A stretch of 64,000 nucleotides of DNA from Diplocarpon mali (GCA_024741835.1 JAENRP010000040.1:134878-198877), one strand, 5' to 3'; counted from the first letter of the stretch, positions 35,847 to 49,594 are shown. Notes: a model not told the origin generated them from the letters alone. Numbers and translations: made by a program.

Positions 35847-38800
35847 AGGCTGCTTGGGGGGAGTCAGAGTGGCGCTGCAGCTCTGGCCATCAAGCGATCT
35901 CGTGCTGAAAAGATTAACTGAATAAGGTTATGCATAGGGAAAAGACAGTATGATGGGGCCGCGGTGCAGACACAGGCGTTCTTGATGAGTGTATCGCTTT
36001 GCCGGCCGAGTTTCACGGCTTCGGGAACAGTTGGATCTAGCTTTGACTTTGCAGATGGGAATCTGCGGAACTTTCTCATCTCCCGTATTATTTGCGAGGT
36101 TGGATTGGTCGCCAGAGGCGGGAAATGGCTTCTATGTGTATTTTCCATGCCATTATCGGAAAAGCAATACTGGCTGCGAGTTTGGTATTCGTGATTCCTG
36201 CCAACAGGGAGAGGTTCAGTGATGCACTTCAGACGTCCACAGTGGCTTTCAAAATCCAGAGTGCTCGCTTCTCAAATGTTTTCGTTACTGCTTGTTAATC
36301 TCAACTTAAGCCTCTGCTCCCAAATGTCTTCTGTTCATCTATTGAGCGTCGCTGAGGGGAGAAGACGTTGCCTATGCAACTCCATTCGAGATATAAGTCG
36401 TCGCCACAGCTCAAAGCTCTCAAGCCGAAGATGTTCCCTTTGCCACGTCTCCCAAAATCTATCATACACGTGCATTTACAAAGACATATAGATATCCAGT
36501 TGTGGACTATGGGAAGATCGTAGACTCAACACAACGGGGTGGATTACGTCCTCAGCAGCTCTTCTCCTCGCGACGGAGTACTCACACTCGCCCAAGCTCC
36601 GCGGTCCCAATCTGTAGTTTGCTTGAGCCTCATCGTGCTTTTACACTCCCCAGGTATCTGTTGTTTGCAACCACCGTCCTGCCCCAGCTGACGCCGCCAC
36701 GTCCTGAACACCCGTGCGGTACCTTGTACATTGTGATTACAGGTCGGATCCTGAAACTAGCGACTACTTCGGGGCGCACACATAGACCCGTAGCGCTGTA
36801 CTACCGCTGAGTGAGAGTATCGCGTTGTGCGTCTGAAGTGGTGGGCTGTAGACCAAGCTAGCAGAAGGGGTGGGGAAGCGGATGGAGAGTGGACTTGCTA
36901 GCCGAAGTCAACAATGCCACCGATAATCTACGAAGCTATTTCAACCTATCGAGAACTAATCTTACGGCTCTTGTACATCTCCAGTAAGAGCCTTACCGTG
37001 CGCTGGTAAGAATACAGCGGAACGAGTCCGATTTTGTTTTGTAGAGAATTTCGAGGCTCTGAGTGCATGATGCTTGTAATTATTGATGCGTGTAGACATG
37101 ACGAAATCAGAATCTCTCTACGAAGCCTTCCACTGGATACTATGATTTCAGTGAGCCTGCCAGCGCCAGTTACAAGTACAGTTTTTATTATTTTGAAAAT
37201 CGAGTTTGAGGTTACATAGGGACAAAATCAAATAGTAGTCTTTCAAGGAATTTATAGCAAAGTTCCTTTTAATCTTGATCTAGTTTTGGCTCAATTATAA
37301 GATGCAGCATGGCTTAAAGAAACCTGCAATATATGACATTGCGCTCCTATTCCCGTAATCCTGGTATTGAAGCATAATTTTGTTTCAAGTTTCAGTACTT
37401 ACCATATCCTATTTGTGCTAGATACTCTCTATTTCGCCTTGATTTGAATACGAATTGCTTCTAGTGAGTTGTCAAGATTCACATGTGGTCATGATATGTA
37501 GCCCTACTTCTGAGCCATTATCTTCGCCGCAGCTGTTGTGCCATATCAACAAAGTCAGGCTTGGGCCGTTGATTAGTAGCTTCGTCAGCACAAGAGAACC
37601 AGAGCTTCGTATACTTACAGGCATGAAAGACATAGGGCGCACCAGCGACTTGAGTCATTACCATCTGGAGAGGCAGGCTTGCCACGACGATGAGCCTGAA
37701 ACTCCGAATAGCAGGCGATCCGCGAGTCCCAAACGACGTGATCTGGTCCGTGGCTATTTTTACCAGTTCCATGGAGTTTTTAGCCGATCACTCATCCCGC
37801 CATCTCAGCGAGTGCGGAGTACACTCCTACGACTCGTAACGATCAAGTGTTTCCTATTCTTTACAGATCCCCCGGGGCTCGGCGATTCTTCAGGCGCGGA
37901 AGCAGGTACCCGACCTTCGTGCTTCCCTAGTCTCGTAGCAAAATTCCAGGTTTCAAGTTCGGCACTTCGGACGATCCCCCATCCCTCCTCCATCTCTCTC
38001 AACAGAGGTTGACCCCGACAACGTGTAACGGGTATGTCAGCACCATGGCTTTGCTTTCTCATTGATCCGCGTGTAATATTGCGTCGGGCAGAAATAGCTC
38101 TTAACGCCTTGTTACTTGCATCGTAGTATTAAGATATTTGAATAGTCGTTTCATGCGAGAGATTCTGTCTACTAAAAATACATGGTAACATACGATTTTA
38201 AGCGTCAGACTAATGTGGATACCGGAATACAGCGGGTCTCGTTCGCCTCCTGCTTTTGAGTATCAAACCTCTCTACTCACAAGTCAGTCATGACATTAGG
38301 AAATTGTCAAGATTGTCAACTTGTGAACGGAGATATTTCTGACTAGATCTTTTTCTCTTCTTCTTTTAGCAAATAATTATCAACAACTGCACAAATCACG
38401 AGATGTTGAGTTTCAGGAATCTGGGAGCCTTCGCTGATATGGCGTAAAAGATACACGTTATACCTATTTTTCGAAGAGTCTGCAAATCCACGTAATACTG
38501 TAGGCGACAAAGTGGCTGTGCGGAGGGTATTTCCATTGAAACTCCAAGGTCAATTTAGCCGACTGTAAAGCTAAATGTAGTCGCGCGACACTTCATGACC
38601 AGTAAGCGGCGTATGCGAGGGCGTCTTGGAAATGGAGTTGGATGGTTGATCAAATAATCACCTAGTAATAGCAGTTGAAAAGCTCAGGTGGAGATTCTCA
38701 AAATCAAGTTGGAAAATAGCGAAGCCAGAAGTATGGATTGCAAAAATAGAGCTCATAAGTGTCAGAACCATCTGAAGCCTTGTACTATTATTTCAAGATT

Positions 38801-41800
38801 AAGGACAGCGCCTAGGCAATGGATTGCGCGACTTGATTGAGATTATACGGCACCCTCCACATTTTAGGGAGGATTGTCACTTTGATTTTGCTTTATTTTA
38901 CTCGTATTCGTCAGAAAAACTTCTAGTGCCACAATGGCTTAAGCGAGCCGAATCGCCGACTGATCCATTTATGTACACGCCACGGATTATGCTAGGCTCC
39001 GATAGTATAGGGAAATCAATTTAAAAATAATCATATCAATGCAATGATTAGAAATACAACTTCTGCCCGGCCTCGGGGCTTCGGGCTTTGGAAATGCTCT
39101 GGGACCATTGTTCTCTGAATAGCTAGGAGCATAGCCATTGTAAATCAAGTTGTAATATAGTACTCATGAAAACATTCTATGGCTTGCCGAGCTTTTACAA
39201 AAAAGTAGTCTTCGTTTTACACAGTATATCTTGAGGCTGTGAGAGTGCTACTCCTTTTTTCCCGAATACGGTGGACACAAAGTATGGCAGAAATCTACGG
39301 AAAAGTATAAATTTCCGACGTCTCGTATTGGGAACCAATCAAAAGGATATGAAGCCATAACGCATGCTAGCACCTAGCCATCAGGCATACCAGCGCCTTT
39401 GATCAGCGGGAAACTCTTTCTGAAAGACCTAGTTAGTAGTAAGAAACTATTATTCTTTGGAATACTCAACATCACTAATTCTATGATTATGTAGGGCATG
39501 AAATTTTCTACAGCTTCGAGGATTCGCTCAGCATCACGAACTCTGTTACTCATTATGTCTTAACATATTATACAGATATTATATCTTGTATTCGTTGCGG
39601 GCCAAATTTATCCCACATTAGCGTCATTAGCGCCATTAGCAGAGGGTTCTGGTATGGGTTTGCAAGGTTGGATTATACTTTCATATAGTATTATCTGGCC
39701 TGCGACGAACTACCTTTATTCCTCCAACTCAGCTTCCAGAATGAGCAAGAGCGGCGCAACTGAGTTTGGCTCCGATATGTGTGTGTGCCTTATGGTCTTA
39801 TGCGATTTTAGTCGACTCGTCGTATTGTCTTCCAAGGTAGGGGACCCCGGAGGGAATTCAACAGCAATGACATGTAAATATACACCATACTTTTCCAACT
39901 TGTCTTGGTTCAGTGCTCATCAATTATTAATACTGTCTCCATGTGATTGTTGACTCAAGGATGAGTTTAGTACTAAAGCACCGAGGTAAAAGATGACTAC
40001 TGTACATACCTTCGTAGATTTCTTTTTGCCTAATTGCGCTGACCCTCATATAAGCGATAGTGAAAATCTAACAAGGTTGAAAGGGAATTATAGCTGTGGT
40101 TTTCAATATTTACTACGGACCAAAGGTGACGCAACTCCAAGCGGTTATCATGCCTGTGTTATCTTGGCAACATGTACCTACCATTCGAGTGAGTAGTACT
40201 ACTATAAAAAGCGACCGTGCTTCATTCCAAACATACCACTATTCGTAGGGCTGGGTCAAAGTAGCCCACCACGTTCAGACCTGACCATCCCGAGGTTATA
40301 CCAAGATAGAAACATCACGCCGTCGCAGCTTTTATTACTTGCATTTAATAAAGGTGAAGAGTCTTAGATGTGCATGTATTATAGTAGATCAAGTTATACT
40401 AGGCCCCCAGTATATCCTTGAGAATAATACCATGGTATACCATTAAATTCATATCATATATCAACTGATCAAGAAAGAATCACTAATCATTTACACCAAC
40501 TACCCTGGATGGGGCTTACCCGGACCACAGGGGAGGTCGGGTGAGCTGTAGGGAGAATCGTGACTGACGAGTTTTTATGAAAGAAAAACTCTGTTGATTA
40601 TAAACTATGAATTAGAAGGAAGAAACGCCATAGTTATTTTTTTATATATAAGGAGAGAACTAGCATGAAAAACTCCTTGCGATTTACTGTGTGAGTCCTT
40701 TGTCTTTGCCTGACATCTTAGAAAGGAGTCTTCTTTTATGCCTTAGTTGAGACGGGGCTCTCCTAATCTCAAGCTTAGACTTCATCTTAAGGGAGTGCCT
40801 TGGCTCGACAACAAAGCTAAGGAATCGCGTGGGGTCACTGAAATGTTTTATTTCAAGCTGCGAACGCCTTCTTATACAATTACAAATATTTACTTCATCG
40901 TTGCTATAGCATCTTGTTAGTTATGAACAGCAATCTAACCATAACGCTTCAAATTGACCCATATCAGCTGTGTAACATATTATTTTCCTTTACTCCTTGA
41001 TATAATATAACCCGTCTTATTCCTCTCTGCCCCTTGTCAAGCGAATCATTTAGTTTTAAGTACATATTGTAAATAATCCTAGCAAATAGAGGTAAAGGTT
41101 GAAGGAACAGGGTATTTTTAAAGAGGTAGAAGAAAAAATTCTTCTGCGTGGTCGAAGGTACTCGTATTGGCTATAGAACGCCTACGAGTGTGAATCCGGT
41201 AATCAATGGACTTAATCCCAGCCCTGCGGACGCTTGAAAGAGCTCGAGGTCCATAGGAGACATCGCGTACAGGTGTTGAGTCGTCGTCTCCCTGTAACTA
41301 GCGAGTGTTGCTATGACTGACTTTGTCATAGACTCAACAATCGCCTGGTGAAAGTAGATTTGATATAACCAGTGCGCATGTTCCACCCTCCCTTGAGTAT
41401 ACGTTAATATTGTTCCTATCTGGCCTGCGACAGAGTAGTAGGACGCATGCGGCAACAGTGAGATACCCGTACGGACTGAATATCGCTGCAATAATTCGGA
41501 AGACTCGGAAATTTTTTAGGGGCGAAACAAGCCCTTGGTCCTTCGGTTAAGTTCTTGAACGCTTCATCCACTGATCTGGGGGCAAGGGAAAGAATCCCCC
41601 CATGTACCTTTAGCAAAATAAGCGGGAGCTAAACGCATAGAACCTTTACAGAAAATCAGAAGGCTTCTTCCGCATGATCACCGCCGTAGTTTGTGCCAGC
41701 TCTTTGCGCCTGTAAATTACGGGCGGAGTCCGGAGCGCGAACGGGTCTGCGATAGAGCCCGGGTGGTGAGAGAGAGTTCTCAGAATAGCACTACAACAGC

Positions 41801-44080
41801 GACCTACCCTTACAAGAGATACAACCACTCCTTTATTTTCCCCCGCAGATCAAGCGGATCGAATTACCTACTCCTCATCCTCACAGCAATTTCAAGTGTA
41901 AATTCAAGGAGCCATATCACGAAAATACTGCCGGGTGCAAAATCTACTCTGTCTGAGACCGAGAAACAATAATGTACCCCTTAATTCCAGTAGGATGCAA
42001 ATGAGGGCGTATCCATCGTTTTGACTTTGACCAATTGAAAACCCATTTACCCCTGGGACAAGAGGTCCCCATTCTCAGCTCACTAGAAAGAGCGTGAAAT
42101 ACCTTACGTTTGCTATTTCTTAAGGTTTCAACGCTCGGATGCTGCACTGGTTGACCGCCATGCATGCTTTCTAGTAGGCTCGGTGGGTTCTCGAGGCATT
42201 TCTGCTTCACCCTCCGTGAAGAAAAGAGGGAAGTTAGCACGGTGCAGCCGTGAGGTGTTATCGCTGGTCTCGCGCTGGAGTCTCGTGCTAACTCCAAGAG
42301 GTAGTAACAGCTTGATCACATCACATTTTTGTATTGACATTCATGTAGTAGAGAACGCTTTAGGGATTGATCGCTAGAAAGCCGGCTCTCAATTTCAATC
42401 ACAGCTATATAAAAGAGTCCATTTGAGCCCTGTAAACGTAAAGCTATTGTACCTGTCAGGTACTTTGCTTTTGCCACTCAGCTACTGGTTGTAAATAGGT
42501 TGAATCCATGACGATAGCATTTTAGAGTCACTGCGTAATTAGCTTTCTGCTATAGCCACAAATGTTGATTGGGGACAACGCTTCACCGCTATGCTGGTTA
42601 ACGGGATCAGCGCTCTTGTGGCTTTTCTTGCTTGAATCTGTGAAAGAATACGACATCGATCGAAATGGCATGAGGCCATGTATAGAGCACATACGCGTAT
42701 CAATGTACAGACTTACCAATGCTGCTTTCACTCATCCTGCAGGCCGACTGGGAGAAATCAGAGGCATCACTGAGCGTAGCATATGGAGTATTACGTACGA
42801 AAAAGTGAAAACCAAAATCAGATTGGCGTTCAAGGCCTCGAGTTTGCGCATAACAGACGACTTCACATGATGCCAAGCTCAAGAATCTAGAATATCATGA
42901 GAACGATTCGTCACGTACTACTGGTTTGGTAGTTGGGAGTGGGAACCTCGCTTAACAGAGTCGCAAATATGCCTGACAACAAGCGCTTGTGTGTTGATGT
43001 GGCTCGTGGCCTCTTGTCATTCTCATGGATTCCAAGAATGCTTGTCCTTCCAAGCTCCCACTATAGTCGGGTATTCGGGCGTCTTGATATTCATTCAAGG
43101 GGAGGGTTCCGCCGACGGTCAACTTCCAGGGCTCCGGCCACTCACTGCATATCATAATTTTAATACGGACAAGTTCCCGGGTCCATGTACGAATATCTAT
43201 ACTTAGCTTGACTGCTCTCCCGAAGCGCATTCTGACTTTTTCTTCTGCTGCGTACAGTCATCAAGCAGGGGATAGAGGACCTCTACGATACCCCATGCCC
43301 CGGAAGAGCCCATCTTTAGCATTTCTGCAGACGCCGGGGAGAGGGATCCAGGGGACTCACGTAGTCCCCGTCCACGTCCGCACGATGACTTCGCCGTCAG
43401 AGTGCTGGGCCCCGTGTGGCGAGGACTGCTTCTTGGAGCAGCTGGTCGGTGGCATCGTCTGGAGTTTTGGCCGCCATGCACAGCCCAACGCTCCTACGGT
43501 AGGTAGCGGCCGCAGGGCTGGGAATGTAACGTGAGTCTCATAATAAATAAACCGAGGGCAATTATAAGGAAGAGCCCGAAACGACGGCCCCAGACTGACC
43601 AGCAGCTCACGTGACCGGCCATCCTCCAACCTCCAACCTCCCAGCAGGCCGCGCTGCGCTTGACCAGAGACATTTCCCCCTTTCTGAGCCGAACGACGAG
43701 CAGGATCCCCCATACGAATCTCGGCAGTGAGGTCGAAGGATCTACGCTAACACCGTCTTTGTGTCTGGGCCCATACATCGAACCTACATCTCCACATTGG
43801 CAAAACACTGTTGGAGCATTCGAGTCTCCCTGGTTGTTTACGACGACCTCGGCCACCACCCATCGGAATGCTCGGGCTTCGACGAGCGGAGTGTCGTATA
43901 CGGAACTGCATGGGCAGGCCTGGGGTAAGCACAGAGAGCTGGGCTCGTTCAGCCTTGTTTCAGGCAATGAAGCCAAGAGCCTATATGAGGAAAACCCTGG
44001 CTGTGCATCAGGAAGCTTTTTCGGAGTATATCCTGTAATGACGGCGGTGGTCTACCGTGGGAGAGTCCGGAGCCGACGAA
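35847..44080. other. Long gene-poor stretch
   Basis: No gene is supported over 8.2 kb. Parts (38-43 kb) are AT-rich. The GC-richer ends (36-38 kb and 43.2-44.1 kb) have overlapping frames on both strands, without domains. A frame on the minus strand at 37518-37772 and another at 41171-41491 look slightly protein-like, but nothing is recognised in them. The last few hundred bases are the chitinase promoter region. Confidence 0.45.
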
Positions 44081-44086
44081 TATAAG
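44081..44086 (+). promoter_or_regulatory. Candidate TATA element of the chitinase gene
   Basis: TATAAG about 121 bases upstream of the chitinase ATG, followed by a C/T-rich leader (CATTCATTCCTC..CTTTCAGTCG..). Position and leader composition fit a fungal core promoter, but this is only a motif match. Confidence 0.3.
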
Positions 44087-44206
44087 TAAGATGCTTCCCC
44101 CCTCTGCTTCACTTCGCTTTATCACACACAAGGACTAGATCCTGATTTCTTTCATTCATTCCTCTCGACATCTTTCAGTCGCTCTGTCAAGTCATTCTCC
44201 GAAACC

Positions 44207-45661
44207 ATGAAGTTCCCCGTGACCTCGAGCCTCCTGGGCTTGTCGGCGCTGCACCTTGCCGCTGCCAAATACACGATGTACATTGATCAGTAAGTCCTTG
44301 GCTTCCCCGGTCAGTGCTCGAGGTCTAACAAATGACCGCAGATACCATCTCACAGACCTGCCGCCGAAGGATGTTGCCGCCGGAATCGATACTGTCATCA
44401 TGGCGTTCGCCAACTCTTCGCTGTTCCTGACCGCCGCGGGGAACTACACCCCGTTCGAGCCCGTCTCGACCATGAGGGCCCGCCTGGACGCAGACGCCAA
44501 GGTCCTGTTCGCCATCGGCGGATGGGCCGACACAGCCGGTTTCTCGGAGGGTGCGAAGACAGAAGCATCGCGGAAAGAGTACGCAAAGAACGTGGCAAAC
44601 ACCATCATCCGTCTCGGCTTTGACGGTGTTGATATCGACTGGGAGTACCCGGGCGGCAACGGAGCCGACTACAGTGAGTGCTCTTCGAGTCCTGTGGCTT
44701 CTGCAGCAGCGTTCGTGCGAGGGCACGAGACGCTGGGATCTCGACATCGAATGAACCCCTGGCTGACAGAAACCTCTACACAGTCCAGATTCCTAACGCC
44801 AACAAGACCGACGAAATCAAGACCTACCCGCTCCTGCTAGCTGCCATCCGGGAAGCTATCGGCGATGACAAGGAATTGTCAATCGCCGTCCCCGGACGTC
44901 TTCAAGATATGATCGCTTTTACCCCTGAACAAGCGCCTAGCATTTGGGAGCCTTGTGATTATGTCAACATCATGACATACGACCTGATGAACCGGAGAGA
45001 CAACGTCACGTTCCACCACACAGACATCAAGGGCTCTCTCGCCACCATTGACCACTACTTGGGAGCACTCGGCCTACCCTCTTCCAAGGCCGTCCTCGGG
45101 ATCGCGTTCTACGCCAAATGGTTTACCACGGATTCGGCCTCCCCATGCGAGACCGGTCTTGGATGCAAGACTGTTCTACTCGAAGACGCCACTGGCGCGG
45201 ATACTGGCAAGAGCGGTGCCATAACCTTCGAGAAAGCCAACTACGCCCCCGTACCTACCAACCTCACCGACTCACCCGACGGATCTTGCGGTGCGGCAGT
45301 CGGATACAAATGTCTCGAGGGATACTGCTGCAGCGCCTATGGATTCTGTGGTGACACTGCGGCGCACTGCGGCATCAACTGCATGTCTGGGTACGGCAAA
45401 TGTGGCTCTGCTTCCATTGGCGACATCTTCAAGACTGCCATGGCGAACGGTATCCATGATATGGTGGCCGGAGCCATGTACTACTACGACAAGGCCAACA
45501 ACATCTTCCTGACCTGGGACACCGCGGAGCTGATTACCCAGAAGTTCGACGTGATCATCAAGGCCAGGAACTTGGCAGGCATCATGGCATGGAGTGGTGG
45601 AGAGGACAGCTACGACTGGAGCCGCATTCGTGCCATGCAAGCCGGTGCAGAGACCTTGTAA
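44207..45661 (+). CDS. Secreted GH18 (class V) chitinase with inserted CBM18
   Basis: Endo/exo-acting enzyme hydrolysing beta-1,4-linked N-acetylglucosamine in chitin, probably secreted. Exons 44207-44289, 44342-44673 and 44784-45661; introns of 52 and 110 nt with GTAAGT and GTGAGT donors; 430 residues. The signal peptide is about residues 1-19 (LLGLSALHLAAA). The barrel strand KVLFAIGGW is followed by the catalytic DGVDIDWEYP (Asp122, Asp125, Asp127, acid/base Glu129). The later strands YVNIMTYDLM (about 198-207) and GIMAWSGGED (about 404-413) complete the GH18 domain. Between them, at about residues 304-345, is a chitin-binding type 1 (CBM18, hevein-like) module with eight Cys in the SCGAAVGYKC..GYCCSAYGFCG..HCG..C pattern, lying inside the barrel sequence rather than at an end. 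No transmembrane or GPI signal is seen. Likely roles are chitin degradation, wall remodelling or attack on other fungi or arthropods; the choice is not visible in the sequence. Confidence 0.94.
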
Positions 45662-48600
45662 GGACTCTCCCAGTTCGCGCTCGAACGCAGTCCTCAAGAC
45701 GCCCACTGATATCATGACCAGGTGCGATGGGGATGATAAGCCGTCATACCTCCCCAGCTACCCCACCACCAAGACGTACTGAGCATCTGAAGAGAGGAGC
45801 AGGGAAGTCCATCGCTTACGCCTCCCGGCCCACCTACTATGAAAAGGCGCGTCTGCAGCGCCCAGGTGAAGGGTGGGGGCTGCAATCATGGGCATGGGCT
45901 GTGGATGTCGAGCGTCCGGCGAAACATCTTGGTTTCTGTATATCTATTCACTTCATTTAAACCCGCTTCTTAGCTATCTCACTCCACAATACAATCTCCG
46001 TATTGCAGTGATAATACTCCCTGTCTCGCTTTAACTTTTCCTTGATATAAGTTAGTAATCAAAATTTGCACCCGAATCTTGTCACATCAAACTCGTGTTC
46101 TGGGTACTCTCCGATCGACGGCATTGATATAGTACCACCCTTCGAAGGTGATGGGTTTTAACTGAAGGGAAATATTAGCTGCAAGACACAGTGCCCTTTG
46201 ATCTAGTGCAATCGCCTCGAGCTCAACTATCGAAATCTGGACACAGCCAAGGGTACTCAGCAATACCTATGTGTGCTGCCAGAAATTACCCTCCTTTCGT
46301 ACTCGCTAAAGAATGTCAACCTATAACACCCGGCGTCTCGCCAAACTTACCCCCATCTCTCCCTGAGCAATCAACACCAGACGCCCTCCGCTGTTAAATT
46401 CATGTATTCGGCTTGACAGCATCCTAAATACCAAGAATCATTTACGAAATCCCCGGGGAGGAATTCCATCGCAGATCAGGCTATCAGCCGAGGAATATGA
46501 AACAACCGCGCGATGGCAACGCCGGAGTAAGCTCTGAGATAACACAGGTGTTGATCCGAAAGAACGTCTGCGTCGTTTCATCGTGACCCTCTACGACTGA
46601 CCGTCTCTCTATCGCTCCCTCATCGTGAGATCAACCGCGGATATATTACGCTCCCCGGAAGATGACCAACCCCAGGGTTTCGCATGTCTGCCCCCCTCAA
46701 AAGCCCAGTCCTCGAAAAGCACCCATGCCTGTAATGTTGCTCGTACTGACAGCCTCGAGCACCGCGCGCTGGCTCTCGGCTCGGAGCGTGCGCTGCCTGG
46801 AGAGGACTTTCCTGGGTGGAGCTATGCAGTCTTCCTGAGATGAGAATATAGCCTTGAGCTGACATCCCCTTTCGCGAATGCAGGCTATGGCTTTTGTGGA
46901 TTTGGTTAGAGTATCGTCGTATCATTCACAGAAGAGGAGGGAATTCCCACTCGGGGGATAGCCCAGAGACGAGAAAGCGGATCCGGACGCGGCGTAGCAG
47001 TCAGTAGGGCAATGGATTTCTCTGCTCCGAAGATCCATGGCCCTCCGCCGTGTCAGTGCGAGTAAACTCCTTAACCGAACGGTCCGCGGAGAAGTGTGTG
47101 TGGTCAAGGGATGAGATCTTCCACCGGGAGCGTATCAGCGCATTAGAAAGTCGTAACAGGATAGCGGATGTGCGCGATCTCCGCCTCTCTACTCTACTGT
47201 TTATGGGGTGTGGCTCGTTGATATACTGAGATGACTTTGTTAGGAGGTTCTTGAAAACAAGTATCAAGGTAAGGGCGATGTTATTGCAGAATCTGTAGGG
47301 TCTAGCTGCTGTCGCCGGTGACGAGACGATATCGGGCTAGGTATTGAATCAGGATCACGACGAAACGAGTGCTGGATTCTGCAATGCTACAGAGAGCGAA
47401 GAATTGTGGGAGGATAATATTTTGCCTTTTGAGTGGTGTGTATAACCTCCGTTCCGGTAGCGGTTCTTTCTCTTGCACTGTTATCTAGCCCAAGACAGCA
47501 TCCACGCATAGATCACCGACGTACATTTTGCTTTCCACACCGAAACCCATGTGGAATTCTTCGAGCCAATTTCAAGCATTGCTGGTTTTGCATAGACCCT
47601 TTTTCTTGGCTCTTTTCTTATGCAGAAAATCAATGGCAGACTGTGTCGCTAGACTCGTTATCCTGGCTCCGCAAAATCTCTCGCCGGATCGACAGCACGT
47701 GAAATTTCTCATTGCTGGTACCAAGAACGCCTACTTGGCAGGTTCCAAAGATGCGTATCATCCCAAGATTACCACTCTAAAAGCCATTGCCAGACGCCGG
47801 TGTGCACCGATTATCAACATCTAAAAGCTGAAAGGGATCGGGATGCGGTAGTCAGCATCGAGGCAGAAGTCGCTTCCCTGGCTCCTCTTTTCACGACGGG
47901 CCACGAATCCAGCCAAAATGGCAAGAAAAATTCAGAGAGCTAGTCTTGTCAAATGGGTGCTTTGCGAGGGATCAACCCATACGGGTAGAGATTCGCGGGA
48001 TATAGTTCCCAAGAGCCCTGGCCGGACGTATGGCCTGGTTGTCTTCATGCGACGGCGAGTTACAGGATGGGTTCTGCTAACTCCCATGGTTCTCTGAACA
48101 CGGTGACTACTTTCCAAAGACATGCGGTTGTGAATTGTTACATGTTAGATGAGCGTGTTCCCGTTGGATGGAACGTTTGATTTTTGTCTCTTGGCAGAGC
48201 TTGCTGAGGGTAGAATGTATGATTACTAGATATGTAAGGAATTGGTAGATGCCGGCGTGTTTTGTATAGCTCAAGCTTTCAACGAATCCTGAGCCCAATT
48301 CCATACGTATGAATAGAGCCTGGTTCCAAGTACTTCAGAGTCGGCAATGCGTGTCAAAAATCAGTGATTCAGCTATCCGCGTCCAACCAAACTGTGATCG
48401 TTTATTCTAGACGAGCCAAAATGCCACAACTATGAGAATGCTCAAGCTTAATATCATTCAGCAAGTCATCTCAAACAATGAAAATCCCCTTTGCAGGAAG
48501 TCTAGGCCATCTCAAGGGTCTTTCCATTACTCACTTTAACTAGTGCTGGGGGTCCGACAGCAGAGATGCCAAATCGCCATGTCGGACAGTATCAAGCCCC

Positions 48601-49040
48601 ATATTTTCCAGGATATCCAGAAATTGAGGCTGGGCCTGCAAATCATAGCTGCAGCAAGCCGCCTCGAAGAAGAAGGGAAGAAAGCCAGAAAAACAGTGAA
48701 GTTTGGCTGGAGACACCCATCACAAGACAGAAATCCAAAGATACGAGGGAGCAGTTACGGCCTGCTTGGTTACCTACATTACAGTATCTCTACAATATTA
48801 CTGCGGTCAGAGATCGTGAGAAGTGAAGCTCGGAGGCCGGCACTAGGTAAGAAAAAGGGGCTTAAGCGAGACTTGTTTACAAGAGGGGGGGGATTCTGGC
48901 ACTGAGTGGCTTGGAAAGTCTTCCTCCGTGCTGTATGGTTCTCCGAAAATATTCCGGGGGGTTAGTTCTTAATGGCTCTCGACCATGCGTGAGTCGAGAA
49001 GTGACAGAATCGAAAGGTGTAGATTCTAGTTCTAGAGAGC
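45662..49040. other. Intergenic stretch, no supportable gene
   Basis: Frames are short to moderate (up to 120 codons at 48543-48905), overlap on both strands and carry no domain I recognise. The first 150 bases presumably include the chitinase 3' end. The stretch ends at the left boundary of the retrotransposon nest. Confidence 0.45.
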
Positions 49041-49125
49041 TGAAGTAGTATATATACAAGGTTGGCTTACCAAGCCTTAGCCTCCGCTCTGTGCGGTAAT
49101 CTCTGTACCTTGTATATTTCTAACA
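49041..49125 (-). repeat. Candidate 3' LTR of element B (Copia-type, minus strand)
   Basis: Bounded by TG and CA (TGAAGTAG...TTCTAACA on the plus strand; TGTTAGAAATATAC at its minus-strand start). On the minus strand it is immediately preceded by a purine-rich tract (ATAGGGGGCA), as expected of a polypurine primer next to a 3' LTR. At 85 bp it is short for an LTR. The matching 5' LTR lies outside the window, so length and target duplication cannot be checked. Confidence 0.45.
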
Positions 49126-49295
49126 TGCCCCCTATTATAAAGCTCTATAGAACTCAGAGTAAAGAGCCCCACATTTTTTTTTTTTTTATATAGTCTAGGC
49201 CTTATTAACTCCTATAATATACTCTTTAGTATATGGCGCCTACGTCTCCCTTATATAGAGTTCAGCCGCCCCGCAGTATTAAAATATACGTTATA
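49126..49295 (-). other. 3' non-coding segment of element B
   Basis: Lies between element B's polypurine tract/LTR and the insertion point of element A. It continues, on the far side of A, at 57326. It holds a homopolymer of about 14 T (plus strand) and no coding frame. Confidence 0.5.
49291..49295. repeat. Target-site duplication of element A, left copy (TTATA)
   Basis: TTATA directly precedes the first base of the left 299-bp LTR and recurs exactly after the right LTR at 57321-57325. Five bases is the standard length for Copia and Gypsy integration. Confidence 0.75.
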
Positions 49296-49594
49296 TGTTG
49301 GTACGCAGATTCCTATGCAAGAGGCAAGCCATCCTCGTTCCTAGGGTCATCTCATATAGCTGTACTATATGCGATATAAGGGGTTTTGTATATATTTCAG
49401 ATAGCTGTTCAGCCGGAGGACCTTAGAAGGATATCTATATGCGGCTAGGAGGGAATATAAGAGGGAGGATATTTAGAGGTATAAAGGTACTATTTTAGTT
49501 ATATAAAGATAGATAGATATTATAATAGATTCTTTTTAATAATAAGTACTTAACTATATTCATATGAATATCGATTACTGGTATAGAACTTATA
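49296..49594 (+). repeat. 5' LTR of element A (299 bp)
   Basis: Begins TGTTGGTACGCAG and ends AGAACTTATA. It is collinear over its full length, with no gaps, with the 299-bp repeat at 57022-57320. By hand alignment about 27 positions differ, and every difference is a transition (C/T or G/A), the signature of RIP rather than ordinary drift. The terminal TG is kept; the terminal CA appears as TA. Confidence 0.88.

Noticed and set aside
37518..38062. Minus-strand frames at 37518-37772 and 37805-38062 that look slightly protein-like, with a GTAAGT inside the first
   Set aside because: No splice combination kept the frame open and no family was recognised.
41171..41616. Minus-strand frames of 106 and 66 codons that overlap
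   Set aside because: They lie in different frames, no plausible intron joins them, and no domain is visible.
43203..44085. Several overlapping frames on both strands upstream of the chitinase
   Set aside because: GC-rich promoter-side DNA gives open frames in many phases; none recognised.
48543..48905. 120-codon plus-strand frame
   Set aside because: Low-complexity basic sequence, competing frame equally open, no domain.
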